Below, in pieces: positions 34,104 to 45,396 of a DNA stretch of 64,000 nt; position 1 is the first letter of the stretch; each line of letters opens with the position of its first letter. The DNA is from Pseudoscleropodium purum. Lineage: Eukaryota > Streptophyta > Bryopsida > Hypnales > Brachytheciaceae. Under the pieces are notes generated by a model that ran no database searches, was not told the DNA's origin, and saw only the letters and a list, made by a program, of their open reading frames with translations. The position numbers and the translations under genes were made by a program. The stretch lies in assembly GCA_963969395.1 (NCBI GenBank), contig OZ017798.1, positions 4,030,001-4,094,000 of the forward strand, written 5' to 3'.

Positions 34104-34260
34104 GCGGCCCGTCTGATCGGGCAGATGGTTTGGGGCTGTCCACCACTGCCCGTCGGATCGGGCGGACGCCAGATTTGTCCGCCCGTGGCCGTCCGATCGG
34201 GCGGACGATTTGGGGCCGTCCGATGGGGCGGACGGGCCGTCCGCATTGTCACTTTTGCTT
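34104..34260. promoter_or_regulatory. GC-rich tandem array D, right half, upstream of the kinase-like gene
   Basis: It begins with the second GCG of the CACTA target duplication and continues the array of 20,117-20,390. GTCCG, GGGCGGAC and CCGTCCGATCGGGCGG motifs end about 180 bp before the ATG at 34,440. No clear TATA box was found. Confidence 0.6.
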
Positions 34261-34439
34261 TGCCCCTTGTGAATGCAAGGTAGAGCGGAGAGCTTGGTGG
34301 TTCATCCTCCATTGGCTCCTTTCCGAGGCAAGGCAAGAGTGGTTTATTGGGGCCCCCTTGTTGCCAATTTTTTGGACACTTGCACGTGAATTCAATTTTA
34401 AATTAAAAAATTTGATCTATATCAATTTCATTTGTCACG

Positions 34440-35939
34440 ATGCCAAACAGGAAGAAGAAGGTTGCGAAGCTAAAATATGGAGAGGAACCATTAAACTTGG
34501 AGGTAGCTCGCCAAAGTCCTTCGAAAGAATGCAAGAAATTCATGATCGAGCGCATCGTTCAATTTTATGAATCGGAAACAACATTGTCTTTAGACAATAA
34601 GTACATCAGATATCAAAAAGAGTGCGTGTCTAAATTCAAGGTAGACATGACACAGATGTTGTTGGATGTATTGAATGTGGCGAAGTGGCATGACAAAATG
34701 CATAAAACGCACTTCACCAAATGTTTGAAGAACAAGGTTCATGATGCTTTGTGGAATTCCAAAGTCATTTTGGTTAAATATGGCAAGGAATATCAACCCA
34801 ATGACGCCCAGTTTGAAGAAGTGATTCTAAAAGCGAACTTATTTAGAGGGCGATGTGCTCCATTCACCAAAAGGCACAATGGAATTGGTTCGATTGCTTG
34901 GTGGAAAAACAATGATGGAGTTGCTGAAGTGGAAAAGACCAAACGGCACCTCATAGCACTTCTAGATACAGCACGCGTGATTGTTGTTGATAATAGAACG
35001 ATGAGAGGTGGATATGCAACGATTCGAAAGGTTCGAATTGAAGGATGTTCAGAAATACTTCCTTATTGGGAGTTTGTGGCAAAGAAATCCATTCACCACC
35101 AAACTCGACCTGATCTTGCAAAGTTAGAACATCAAAACAAATCAATGGCTGTTCAAATTCCACACGCGAGTATGATACGGTTTGCTACGGTGCACGGAAC
35201 GACGTGTGAAGGTTATGCGTATTGGTGAAATGGTGGAACTCTTCGACAAATGTTGAATATGGATAAGGACTATCCAGACAACATTCAAATTCGTTTGATG
35301 TATACGAATCCAACCGAAGAGGAGGTTGTAAAAGCTCACCTTTTAGGGCGATATCGGAAGAAGCGCACAGAGCTTACATGGGCCTTTATGCATATAATGT
35401 ATGCTGTGCATCTTGCTGGACATTTGCACAATGATTTTTCTCCGAACAATATCTTGTTGCATTTTTCAAAGGATGAATCACTTGTGTACATTGAAGTTTG
35501 CGATTGGGGCATGACCACCTTAGCTTCTCAACCAATGAAGTCTTTGTACACATTCACATCAACAGATGAGATGAAACAGACTTTGCAAAGGAGATGGTGG
35601 CATTGGTGGGTGGATCCACGTATTGCATATTTGCATAAAGCAGGTGCAGATGTAGAAGTCATTCTGATGTATTCACATAAGTCGGAAGAGTATGCCATTC
35701 GAAAAATTGCTCGGCGGATGAATAGAAACATGTCAGAGGCGTATTTCAACTTGCTACTTAAAACACCTAGTGCGACACAATTTGCCTTTCATGACTTTGC
35801 AAAAGTGTTTTATGCTTACTTGAAGCGCATTTCTTCGAAGACTGACGATGAAAATACTAGTTTGGCCCATGCGATTACGCAATTTTTTAATACATATCGT
35901 TGGCCGATGCCAGATGAACATTTTTGCCATTTATATTAG
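34440..35939 (+). pseudogene. Divergent protein-kinase-like cargo gene with an in-frame TGA
   Basis: From ATG 34,440 the frame runs 262 codons to TGA at 35,226-35,228 and then continues in the same frame to 35,939 (499 codons in all). Kinase landmarks in order: a glycine-loop-like RGGYATIRKV (about 189-198), a lysine in EFVAKK (about 215), a hinge-like NGGTLRQML just after the TGA, the catalytic loop HNDFSPNNILL (Asp about 332, Asn about 337) and CDWG in place of DFG (Asp about 355). The key Lys, Asp, Asn and Asp are present, but HRD is HND and DFG is DWG. An N-terminal ~180-residue helical region is unrecognised. A TGA in the hinge would remove the whole C-lobe unless read through or sequence-specific to this copy. 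It sits downstream of GC array D. Confidence 0.65.
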
Positions 35940-36339
35940 ATTGGTAGTGCAGAAGTAGTAGTTGAATAGGTTATATAGGCATTAAAAATTAGTTTAGAAA
36001 TATAAAGTTGGAATGAAAAAAATTATATGTGCAATTAGCCAAATGTGCACAATGTATGGTATTCTATATTAAATTCAATACATTTTGCCCATATTGATTA
36101 TGTTTGTATTTGTGTTGATCTTGATTTTTTAAATAGTATATATATATATTTGAAGTCACAAACTTTTTTAGTTTGCCTTCTGAAAATGAATTGGAATTTT
36201 TTCATAGTTTCAAGACTATCATGGACTCGTGGTCAAACTTTACAATCTTTCAACTTATAAGAGACATTGTTTTAATAACAAATCGCGAACCATTGCACTT
36301 CATTTAACATTTAATTGTTTAAAGATTAAGGGAGTGACT
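35940..36339. other. AT-rich 3' flank of the kinase-like gene
   Basis: No gene. About 36,211-36,275 resembles a piece of the dispersed repeat at about 55,270-55,335 ('tggtcaaac(t/a)tta(c/t)aatctttca'). Confidence 0.4.
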
Positions 36340-36490
36340 GCGGGGCAATTTGGGTAGGGCGGTCGGGGGAAATAGGGCCGTCAAAGCGGACGGGGCGGAC
36401 GGGCGGGGCGGTCGTGGCGGACGCTGCATACGCTGGAACCGCGAATGTCAACGGACGCTGCGGACACAGCGTCCGTGTCCGGACGTCGTG
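36340..36490. promoter_or_regulatory. GC-rich cluster E, right subterminal
   Basis: GGGCGG, GGCGGAC and GGACGCTG motifs, with a hairpin of 8-bp arms (GGACGCTG 36,453-36,460; CAGCGTCC 36,467-36,474), matching the organisation of cluster A at the opposite end. Confidence 0.6.
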
Positions 36491-36499
36491 TCAACCCTG

Positions 36500-36507
36500 A
36501 CCATAAA
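36500..36507. repeat. Right 8-bp target-site duplication
   Basis: ACCATAAA, identical to 11,106-11,113, directly after the terminal GTCAACCCTG. Confidence 0.85.
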
Positions 36508-36788
36508 CAAACACCCTTCAAGACTTAAAAGACATTCTAGAAGATGCCATTACCATCGCTATAAACTTCAATACAAAAGGCCCCATCATGGTTGATATCG
36601 ACATCATCGTCATTGTGGACAACACAAGATTTACATTCGAAGAATTCACCACCAAAAAATTTAGAAGTAGACATTATACAAATGAGCTACCCGAGCCACT
36701 AGATTATACCAATAGTATTCCATCAATAGAAATTCTTGATAGTGAGCCACATAGGTCTACATCTCAATCATCAAATAAACTTAATTAG
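36508..36788 (+). other. Coding-like fragment at the right edge of the insertion
   Basis: One plus-strand frame is open from about 36,508 to TAG at 36,786-36,788 (ATG at 36,588), Ile/Asp-rich then Glu/Ser-rich. No family was recognised. It is likely a remnant of the repeat or gene into which the 25-kb element inserted. Confidence 0.3.
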
Positions 36789-37254
36789 ATAAGCATTAGT
36801 AAAAGAATACAAAATTGAAAGGAAAGAATATAAAATTGTTTAGATGTATTATTCAACATTTTTTATATTTATTCATGATTTATTTAAACTTTCATTTTAT
36901 AGGTTTTAGATGAATAAAAATACATAATAATTATCATTTGTGTCATGGAAAAGCTTAGATGAAAATGATTTAAAAAAATCAAAAAAATTCTTTACTTCAT
37001 AAAGTTGTTTTTATACAATATCCAAATGATGACTCTTAATGGTTAATTGTACATTTTTTTTTTCAAAATTCAAATTTTATAATTATATTTATCATTTATT
37101 AAAGTATTTTAATTAAACTTTAAACTATCCAAAACTTTACCACTGTCAAATAGGAGTCATTAAAAAGAAATTCAAGTACAATGCTATTTTTTATATTTCA
37201 TTGTAAATTAAGAATTTGAATATATGAAATAAAAAATTTAATGAAATTTTGTAG

Positions 37255-37303
<49 letters not shown>

Positions 37304-39379
37304 AAGGCAATACTAAAGGCATAATAAATTAAAGGGGATATAATATAATGCCAAAGAATTATTTCAAATTAAACTTTTGAATTGTATTTTGGGGTAAACA
37401 TCTTCATTTCAAGACTATGGATATTTTATTTCAACTTTTAAGAAAAATTTGATAAATTATTTGAGGATGCTATAATTTGTTTTGCAAATAGAATCGACAA
37501 ATAAGAATAAATTGATATTGTTGTTAGAAAATATAAATAATGGCTAAGCAACAAGCATAATCTAAGTCTAGTAATTTTTTTTATTAATCAAATTTACTTT
37601 ATTAAATGTATGGTTAATTATTTAAAATATTTTAACATTTAAAGTGTTGCAACTTGGATCCTACAACCTCACCTTTAGCTTTCAACTTTCTTTGTTTTAT
37701 TGTTTGTTGGCCTTCTCTTTATAAAATATAACAAATAAATGAAAGCAAGAAATAGCCATGTGGAGTTGAAATGTCTAATAGCATCTCTCTTTTAATCATT
37801 AGTATCACACTTACAACCTTGTTAGAATTCTCTTCATCTTTGCAGTGTCTTCAAATTATGTTACCAAATTGTGACATTCAGCATAAAATAATGTACAACT
37901 TGCCAAATCTCATGAAAAGGAAAGTCATTAGATGAAAAACCATAAAGCTCAAAAGTTCAAAAGAATAGTAGATGAGAAATATTTTTGAAAAATTAATGAA
38001 TTAATTGAAAATGAGGCATATGAAGAAAAGACAAATTAAAATTTGGATAGCATTCCATGGAATTGAGATAAGTGAATATTAATTGAAAAATGTTATAGCA
38101 AACACATTTTCAATAAATAAATAAATTTTAGTTTAAGAAAAATAGAAAATGATCAAAATTGATTTAAAATACAAACTTTGGTATCACTTAATATGCAATG
38201 TCAAAGCAATGCAATTGTCCACAATATAAAAGTCCTTGTACTTTTGCATTACTAATGAAAATAAAAAGAATTATTGAAATGTAATTAAATCTTAATCCTT
38301 CAATAAAATAGATCATTGAAAATTAAAATAAACACAATGTTTTCCAACTCAATCTTGGACTTTGAACAAAAAGTTACAATTTTTGATTCACAAATCAAAT
38401 TTCATTAAGTTTGATCACCTAGAGAATGCTACATAATTAATTTAATTAGTCCACCTTGTAATAATAACATTAACACTTGATAATTTGAGAATTGTTTATG
38501 AGAATCTATGAGGTAACTAATATGAAAGTTCTAACTAGTTTTGTTAAACTTAATGTACTATGGTCTTAACTATTTTCAACTATTATGATTGTCATTTAGT
38601 TTTCATGCAACTTTCATCTACTTCTATTTCTATCCATCTAATTTCATCTAAAACTCATTTATATGTTCACTTTTACTAACTAGAAGACATTCATCCAATA
38701 TTCCATAATTATAGTTGTGGGGTCTCACTTTTATTTATTTGAATTAAGTTGTTGACTGATAAGATAAGCATATCAATTATCAACATTGTCTAAAATGTGA
38801 CAACCTACATTTGAACCTAAAAAGTGTTACAAAAACCTAAATTTTGATTACACAAGGTGTACACAATCAAAAGAAGAGAGTTTACAAAAGCATGGTATTG
38901 TTTTATAATACACTCAAAAATAGTCACTTAAAAAATTCATAACTTATTCATATGTTATTCTAAAAATGCATTCTAAAATGTGTTGAAATCCTCTTTTACT
39001 TTCCAATTAGATCTTATAAAAGTAATCAATGTTTAATAATAGTAACTATGCTTAGTTGCAATTCGTGACGATTGTAGATGCCATTTTGACAGGTGATGAG
39101 GCTTTGGTCGAGATGCTAACTTCTGGAAAGGGATATGGAATTGGGACGTGGGAGGTGGATAGACCCTTCAAGACCTCAAGCGTCTGAGCTTTTTAGCTCC
39201 TGCTCATTGTTCGCCTTCAGAGCAGCACTAGACGACGTGTTGCCACAACAATCTCCTGCTCCAATCTCGCCTTGCGGCACTGGAATGACGATGGAGGATC
39301 TCTTTCCGTAGTTTAACTACTTTCGCAATCCTGAATTGCATTTGTGCTCTCTTTCAGAAGATCAATCAACGACGGAGCC
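36789..39379. other. AT-rich spacer upstream of the SET gene
   Basis: No gene. It includes a (TA)n tract and, at about 38,795-38,885, a short repeat also present at about 60,400-60,500 (shared 'acaaaaacctaaattttgat' in one copy, 'acacaa(g/g)' and 'gtacacaatcaaaa' blocks). The last ~300 bp are more GC-balanced and are probably promoter and 5' leader of the SET gene. Confidence 0.5.
37257..37300. repeat. (TA)n microsatellite
   Basis: An uninterrupted TA dinucleotide run of about 44 bp. Confidence 0.95.
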
Positions 39380-42300
39380 ATGACCGCCATGGCATTCAAC
39401 GCCGTTTGTCTCCGTTCCTCCTTCCTGCCCCCGGCGGCACTCTCTGCTCCTTCTCTCCCTTCATCTCCATCTCTGTGCATCTCTCCTATTATTGTGTCTT
39501 CGCTGCAGAGCACTAAGGAGAAGGAGAAAGACTGGTATTTCCTATCACCTCTGATTCTTGTTTTTTTTTAAGCTTCTCCCCGCATTTACACCGCCTTTAT
39601 AGTAAAAGCTCATCAATTTCAGAAAATGTTCCGTGCCTTGACCTAATTCTTAGATTAGTCACAGGTTATGCTGCTTCACTAAGCAACTGTCTCGAATGAA
39701 TATCCTGCGTTGTCATGCACTGTGATATGCCGTCGGAGTGCATGTATGGTTGCAGCTGCAGCTCGGAGTGTTGAGAAATATTTGATTAGGAAATATCTTT
39801 TCATTAATAAGACTGCACGACAAGAACTGATCGAATTATGATTTTTTCGTGCCTTGGACGAAGTTTTAGTGGACATGAGATTATTTACGAGTAGCAATTG
39901 CCAGTAGCAATTTTTTGTTTCTACATGTCTCTACGTATCTTCTTACAATATCTGCTGGACTGTGTACGCACATGAAATTCGAACAGTGTCTATCATCTTC
40001 CTGTCTGAGTGATAGTACGGTTTCTGCAAACTTGCAAACCATCAGAGATAACATAGATCTTTCACATTAGCATTCAGAGTTGTTAGTAGTTTCTCTGTAG
40101 TTCAGCTATTTAGCGTAATGACCTCCAACTGTGACTCTAAAAGAAGCTGAATCTCGTCGTTTAGTGGTAATTATGCTTCTACACTAAGCAGTTACTTCGA
40201 ATGAGCCTCCTACGTTGTCGGGGTTATGGATAGGTTTCAGCTGCAGCTCGGAATGTGACGAAATCCCTGATTAAGCTAGGAAGTGTCATTAATTTAAGAA
40301 CAATTTTTCAGATTTGGAACTGGAAAATCAAGGGAGGAAGTATCGCTTGTCGGATTTGCTCTTTTTTTTGTAGATAAAGCAAGTTTCTTTGGAACATATA
40401 GTTGAATGTACTTTTGCGGAGTTCTCGGATACACCATCGCTTACGTTCACGCAATGAAGTGGATTTTGCCTTCGAATATTTTTTCCAATTCGCTCTAAAA
40501 GGAAGTTGAGTCTTGAACCTCGGATTTGCACGCTGTTTATTAGAGTCTTGAGACATTGCGTTATACGTCGCATTGGGGAACGATCTTATAAAACTTGCAA
40601 TTTTGAATGTATTGTAGGAAGAGGACGGGTGTGAGCTGGGGATGCGAGCCTCAGTCTATTGAGAACGGGTCGTTGCTTCAAGATTGGTTAACCAATGAGG
40701 GCCTTGCGAAACAGAAGCTGGTATTGGACAGAGTAGATTCTGGAGGCAGGGGCCTTGTGGCAACGCAAAGCCTGCGTCAGGGTGAACGACTGTTGTTTGT
40801 ACCGTCGAGGCTTCTTATTTCTGCTGAATCGGTGAGTTGGTTCCTCAGGTGTTATTATGGTCCCTTGCCATCACTATGCCTTTAGTGCCTGAACTACAAA
40901 TTGAAAATTCACTTTGGAATCTCATAGGCAATTCCAGTAATTTTCAGTACAGTTTTTTTGTTCAAAAACTTCGGCATGGTTTCTTCGTTCTATAGATATA
41001 TTTTGCTAAATGATTCATTTCAAGTCCTAAAGATATGGAAGTGGCTACTTGTGTCTGTTTAGGCACTTAGGGGTTAAAACTGATTGAAATATTTTTTCTA
41101 TGTCATTTTTGTATAATTTTGCTGTAATGTGGTTGCTGTCTTTTCAGGCTGTGCGTTTCTTTCAATATTGTTGCAATGTGGATAGTTGTAATTTTATCAT
41201 TTGCAACACGTCCGGAGGGTGGGCATTAAATTTACGCAGGAAAAGTCCTCATTTAGACGACAGGCCTATTCGTCTTACCTCTGTCCTGACACGTGTCGGG
41301 GCAGGAGTGGGGTTGTGCTCAAACAGGAAAGATAATCAGGGAGGCTGGACTTTCAGAATGGCCTACACTGGCAGTTTTTCTCATTAGTGAGGCCAGTCGA
41401 GGAGAGTCATCGCGTTGGTTTCCTTACTTCGTTACCTTGCCAAAGACACCTTCGTCCATCTTGCAGTGGTTAGTGATCAAGCATTTTCTGCTACAGCGTA
41501 TTGCATCTAAGTAGCCTCCAGTCACAGATTTCCACTCTAGCTCAGTCAAGGATTCAGTTCGCACTGACACTTTGACAAATAAAATTCGTAAACACATTTC
41601 CTTAAACAGACTTGTTGGCGGGTTTTTGAACAGGACCGAGGATGAAGTCAACATTTGGTTAACTGCATCACCTGTCAGAGAAAAAGCCCTGGAGTATATC
41701 AGAGATGTGACAGAAACGTAAGGATATGTACCACATTTTTCCCAAACCGGCATGGAACTTAAGGGCAGATTAGTTTGCAATCGGTCCTGAAGAGTCTTCA
41801 TGGCAAGCTGCGTGTGGATCACTAAGAGGATTGAGGTTTTTGAACAGATATCGGGATCTCCGGGCAACGATTTTCTCCAAGCATCCTGAAGTGTTTCCGT
41901 CTCAGGTATTTCAAACGTTTCTGGGTACGGTACTTCTGTCTAGTCAGCTTCATGAGTCTTCCGTTGCGTCAGGAACTCACTGTTTATGTATCAGATTGCT
42001 TATGGCTATGACTATAAGAATATATAGGAATGAAGTACCCCGTTGCAAGCAAACTTCAAGCTTTGACGTTTGGAAAATCCCCAGGTGTATACATTGGAGG
42101 CATTCAAATGGGCTTTTGGTATTCTCTTCTCCCGTCTAGTAAGTTTTCACCTTATTCTTCCTGTCTGTTGACAATTTTCTTAGTTCGTCGTCATATGTCA
42201 TGTAAATTTTGGAAATCAGCTGTCGAGTGTAATGGGAGTTAGCTCTAAACTTGCTTAAAATCTCACATTTTGCATGTAATGGAAACGTAGAAAAGCATCT

Positions 42301-44124
42301 TTGTTAACTAAAGATTTCTGCGAATTTTACAGGTAAGACTGCCTTCACTTGGAAAACTTGCCCTTGTACCCTGGGCCGACATGTTGAATCACAATCCTGA
42401 GGTACTACTTTCTACTTTTCAACGGTATATGGATAATATCAATTTTTTAAGGCAAAAATGGATCAAGGATCTTGTATTAGACAATTTGTGCTATCTTTAA
42501 CTTTGAGACAGCATCTTTGAAAATTGTTCTGATTTGACCTAGAAGAGATAATGATTATTTCTGGCCACTGAAGCACCGCCAGGGGATTTGCAGGTAGATG
42601 CTTTTTTGGATTTCGATCAGAGCAACGGAAAGTCAGTTGTATTCGTCGCAGACCGTGCTTATCAATCTGGAGAACAGGTATGGGATACAGGCTTGCAAAT
42701 TCTGCATTGTTTTTGGCTGTATTGCCATCATCTATTATTGACGAAGTAATTGCTGTAATCTCGTTCTAAAAAATAATTATGCAATGGATTTGAATTTGGG
42801 TTCGAGAAGGGTACTATACTGCCACAACCCAAGTATGGGAACGTGTCTCAGTAAGATATCTGGAACAGGTCTTCATTTCTTACGGTAAACGACCAAGCGG
42901 AGAGCTTCTCCTCGCGTATGGCTTCATTCCGTCTGAATTCAACGCACATGACTCTGTGGAGCTCGAAATGGATTTAGACAATGAGGACCCTTCATACGAG
43001 ACCAAGTTGACCGCGTTAAGAGAACAAGGCCTTTCTTCGTATCCTTCACTTTTGATGTCAATTTAACTCAATAAGTCCACGTGGAATCTAAAGCTCACAT
43101 TTTCAAGGTCATTGCAATTGTGTGCGTTTGAATTCGATTTATTTATCATTTTCTTTCTCTCTACTTCGCGAAGGGAGAGTTTGGATCTTTGACTAAAGCA
43201 GGCCACAGCGGTTTCCAGTAAGGAAGGATGGTTTTCCAGCACAATTACTTGCCTATGCTCGGCTAATTGCCACCCGATCTTCAGACCCTACACAAATTTC
43301 TCAGGTATGACGTTCGTTTCAAGCTTTTCACTAAAACTGAGAGAACACCAAAGTCGCCCATTCAAAATTGTATCTTTCATTAGTTTTGAATTCTTCAACT
43401 TGGGTTGTTATGAACTGCTGGTACTCGGAATGCCCAGATAGATGGCTAGAGCAGCCACAGAAGCAAAAGCGACAGAAAATGACACTTCTGACGTGGAGGC
43501 CATGCTTTCCGCTGACGAAGAGACTAATGCTTATGAGCGAGTTCTGGCAGTTTGTGAGAATTCTATCACGGAGTACACCAATTTTTTGGAGGTAAGCTGA
43601 ATACCATTCTAGAATATTAAAGATCGTCCTTCAAGAATCTGTACTGATGATCTCCAAGAGCTGAGTCTTAGTAAAATTGGCCGGGTTTATGATTGTGCTT
43701 ATTAAGCGCTTGCTGTGTTTGTTCGATCCTTCTCCAGGCGAACGAGGAGTCCGACGACGATACTGATGTAGATGCCAGCGCACGTATCAGCAGAACTCGG
43801 ATGCAAAAGGAGTTGGCAGTGAAACTTTGTAAAAATGAGCAGCGCATGCTGTTTAGGTTACAATATGTGAGCAGTCTATCCTTTTCCATTTGCAATGAAA
43901 TGTTTTTCTGTTATTCACAATACTGAATATGATAATGTGCTGCGAGAGAATTTTTAACATCCTTCTCTCTTCTGTTGCAATAGATACTGCGAACTGATTT
44001 GCGAGGACTTCGAACCTTACCCGGCTCAGAAAGCATGAGTGGGGGTGCCAAGGGGAAGGCAAAGCGTGCGAAAGGAGGTCTTTTTAACCTGTTTAAACGG
44101 AATATCGACTTCCTTGAAAAGTAG
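39380..44124 (+). CDS. Plastid-type SET-domain protein lysine methyltransferase (Rubisco LSMT-like)
   Basis: Thirteen exons with GT-AG borders: 39,380-39,534; 40,618-40,831; 41,305-41,468; 41,634-41,717; 41,848-41,905; 42,085-42,138; 42,333-42,401; 42,594-42,677; 42,869-43,038; 43,202-43,304; 43,442-43,591; 43,738-43,866; 43,984-44,124. They sum to 524 codons without a break. The Ser/Ala/Pro-rich, acid-free N-terminus looks like a plastid transit peptide. The split SET domain shows GRGLVATQ (start), then WADMLNHNPE (the NH motif that binds AdoMet), VFISYGKRPSGELLLAYGF and a Rubisco-LSMT substrate-binding-like C-terminal part. It resembles the Arabidopsis At5g14260 type more than classic Rubisco LSMT. 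AdoMet-dependent lysine methylation is expected; the substrate is unknown. It is convergent with QCR8. Confidence 0.93.
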
Positions 44125-44728
44125 GTTTGGGGGTTATTAGAATCAGAGGATCGATCCGACACTGCGGAGAGGAATAGGTGCAAGCCCTTATTTCATAACA
44201 CTCGTTAAATAGTGACACAACAGTCATGTGAGGTACATTTCACATGACTTTTATGACCTTGTTTGTATCTATCTTTCTCCCCTTTTAACGATACAAAGCT
44301 GAAATCTCACAAATTCTGGCACTTCCGCGTGTCAATGGATGTCAATGAAATGTCTACATGAGCATGTACCGGTATTTTAGTTGTAACGCTGCGTTGGCTA
44401 ATCTTCACATTCGAAGGACTATTTTGTATAACATCAAACCATAAGTAAATGCCCTTCGTTGAATTCAACAGGTTAATACATGCAACTGGGACTATATTGC
44501 ACTCCTGTAATTAGCCACTGTTGCGAGCTTTTTCTTCTGGTATGAAGGTCAATTACAATGTCAAGTTTGGGGATAAACAGTGTCTCTATAGATTGCTATC
44601 AACTGTAAGTTCAGAATGATTCTTAATTGCCCGAAAATATCGTGCAGGCACTGGAAGCTGTTTCAAGAAACTGCGGGTTAGGGTTTGTTGTTCTTCTCTA
44701 AAAAGTCCAGCCTTGAATCTTGGTGCTT
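44125..44728. other. Shared 3' region between two convergent genes
   Basis: This 604-bp tail-to-tail interval between the stop codons of the SET gene and QCR8 presumably holds both 3' untranslated regions. Nothing else was seen. Confidence 0.6.
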
Positions 44729-45396
44729 CTAGTTTCGGTGGTGTAACTTCTCTCTCTCTCTGTACGCCTCAGCATACCTGCACAGGCAAACATGTCATGT
44801 ATAAAGGTCCTGCACCAGAACTACATCTTTGATATTAGTGACCCTTCTTGTCTCTCAAAGCCCCAGGAAACAACGTTAAATTTCCAAATTGATTGCCGAT
44901 CATGAGGGGCAATTCAATCCAGAGCCAGAAACGCCTGCATGGAACCTGCCTGCCAGCAGCTTCACCACAAAATCAGGCAAGCAAACTAATAACATTCTTG
45001 CAGGCGTTCCTTTCGCCCTTGGCCACCTCTCTTACCCAAGGAATAATTATATGCTTTCCCCAAATACTTGCTTTCAAGATTTACCAATAATTAATTTTTC
45101 GAGGGGCTTGCAGTGAAAGAGCATTCCAGGCGTCAAGGCCTATACTTGGATTCAGAGGTACCCCACTACATCTCTTTTATGAGGCAAGACAGAGGAGGAA
45201 AGAAAGAATGAGAGAAACCCACTCACCCATAGCTGCCGAAGACAGGTACCAGCAACCAGAGAGCAGAGACCCAGTTGTCGTTGAAGCGCTTCTTGGTCTT
45301 GTAGCTGAAGTCGTGGAGGATGCCGCGCCATATGTACTGATGGCAGGGCGACAGCGAGTAGGTGACTTCTTTCAAGCGCACCGGCACCTTCCCCAT
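44729..45396 (-). CDS. QCR8: Cytochrome b-c1 complex subunit 8 (QCR8)
   Basis: Two exons, 45,396-45,227 (donor GG|GTGAGT) and 44,777-44,729 (acceptor TGTGCAG|G), give 72 residues, the usual length of plant QCR8. The protein starts MGKVPVRLKEVTYSLSP, has a membrane segment around WVSALWLLVPVFGSYGYA, and ends with a charged tail REREKLHHR, all typical of the plant family. The subunit belongs to mitochondrial complex III (ubiquinol:cytochrome c oxidoreductase) in the inner membrane, near the quinone sites. ATG 45,396 is chosen because upstream codons are a (CTG)n-derived Ala run without another ATG. Confidence 0.95.

Larger units (their letters stand above)
11114..36499. mobile_element. 25.4-kb TIR transposon with cargo genes (hAT-like ends)
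   Basis: Both ends begin CAGGGTTGAC (10 of 10 identical as inverted repeats) and are flanked by a perfect 8-bp direct duplication ACCATAAA. Inside each end lies a related block with CCGGAC, ACGGACGCT and CAGCGTCC, including a subterminal hairpin, followed by a GC-rich cluster of GTCCGCC/GGCGGAC motifs. A CAGGG-type terminus with an 8-bp duplication is typical of the hAT superfamily; Zisupton/KDZ-type elements also make 8-bp duplications. Without the nested CACTA transposon the element is about 11.7 kb and carries three genes: 14,933-11,570 (minus), 18,256-19,518 and 34,440-35,939 (plus). None looks like a hAT transposase, so it may be mobilised in trans. Confidence 0.8.
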
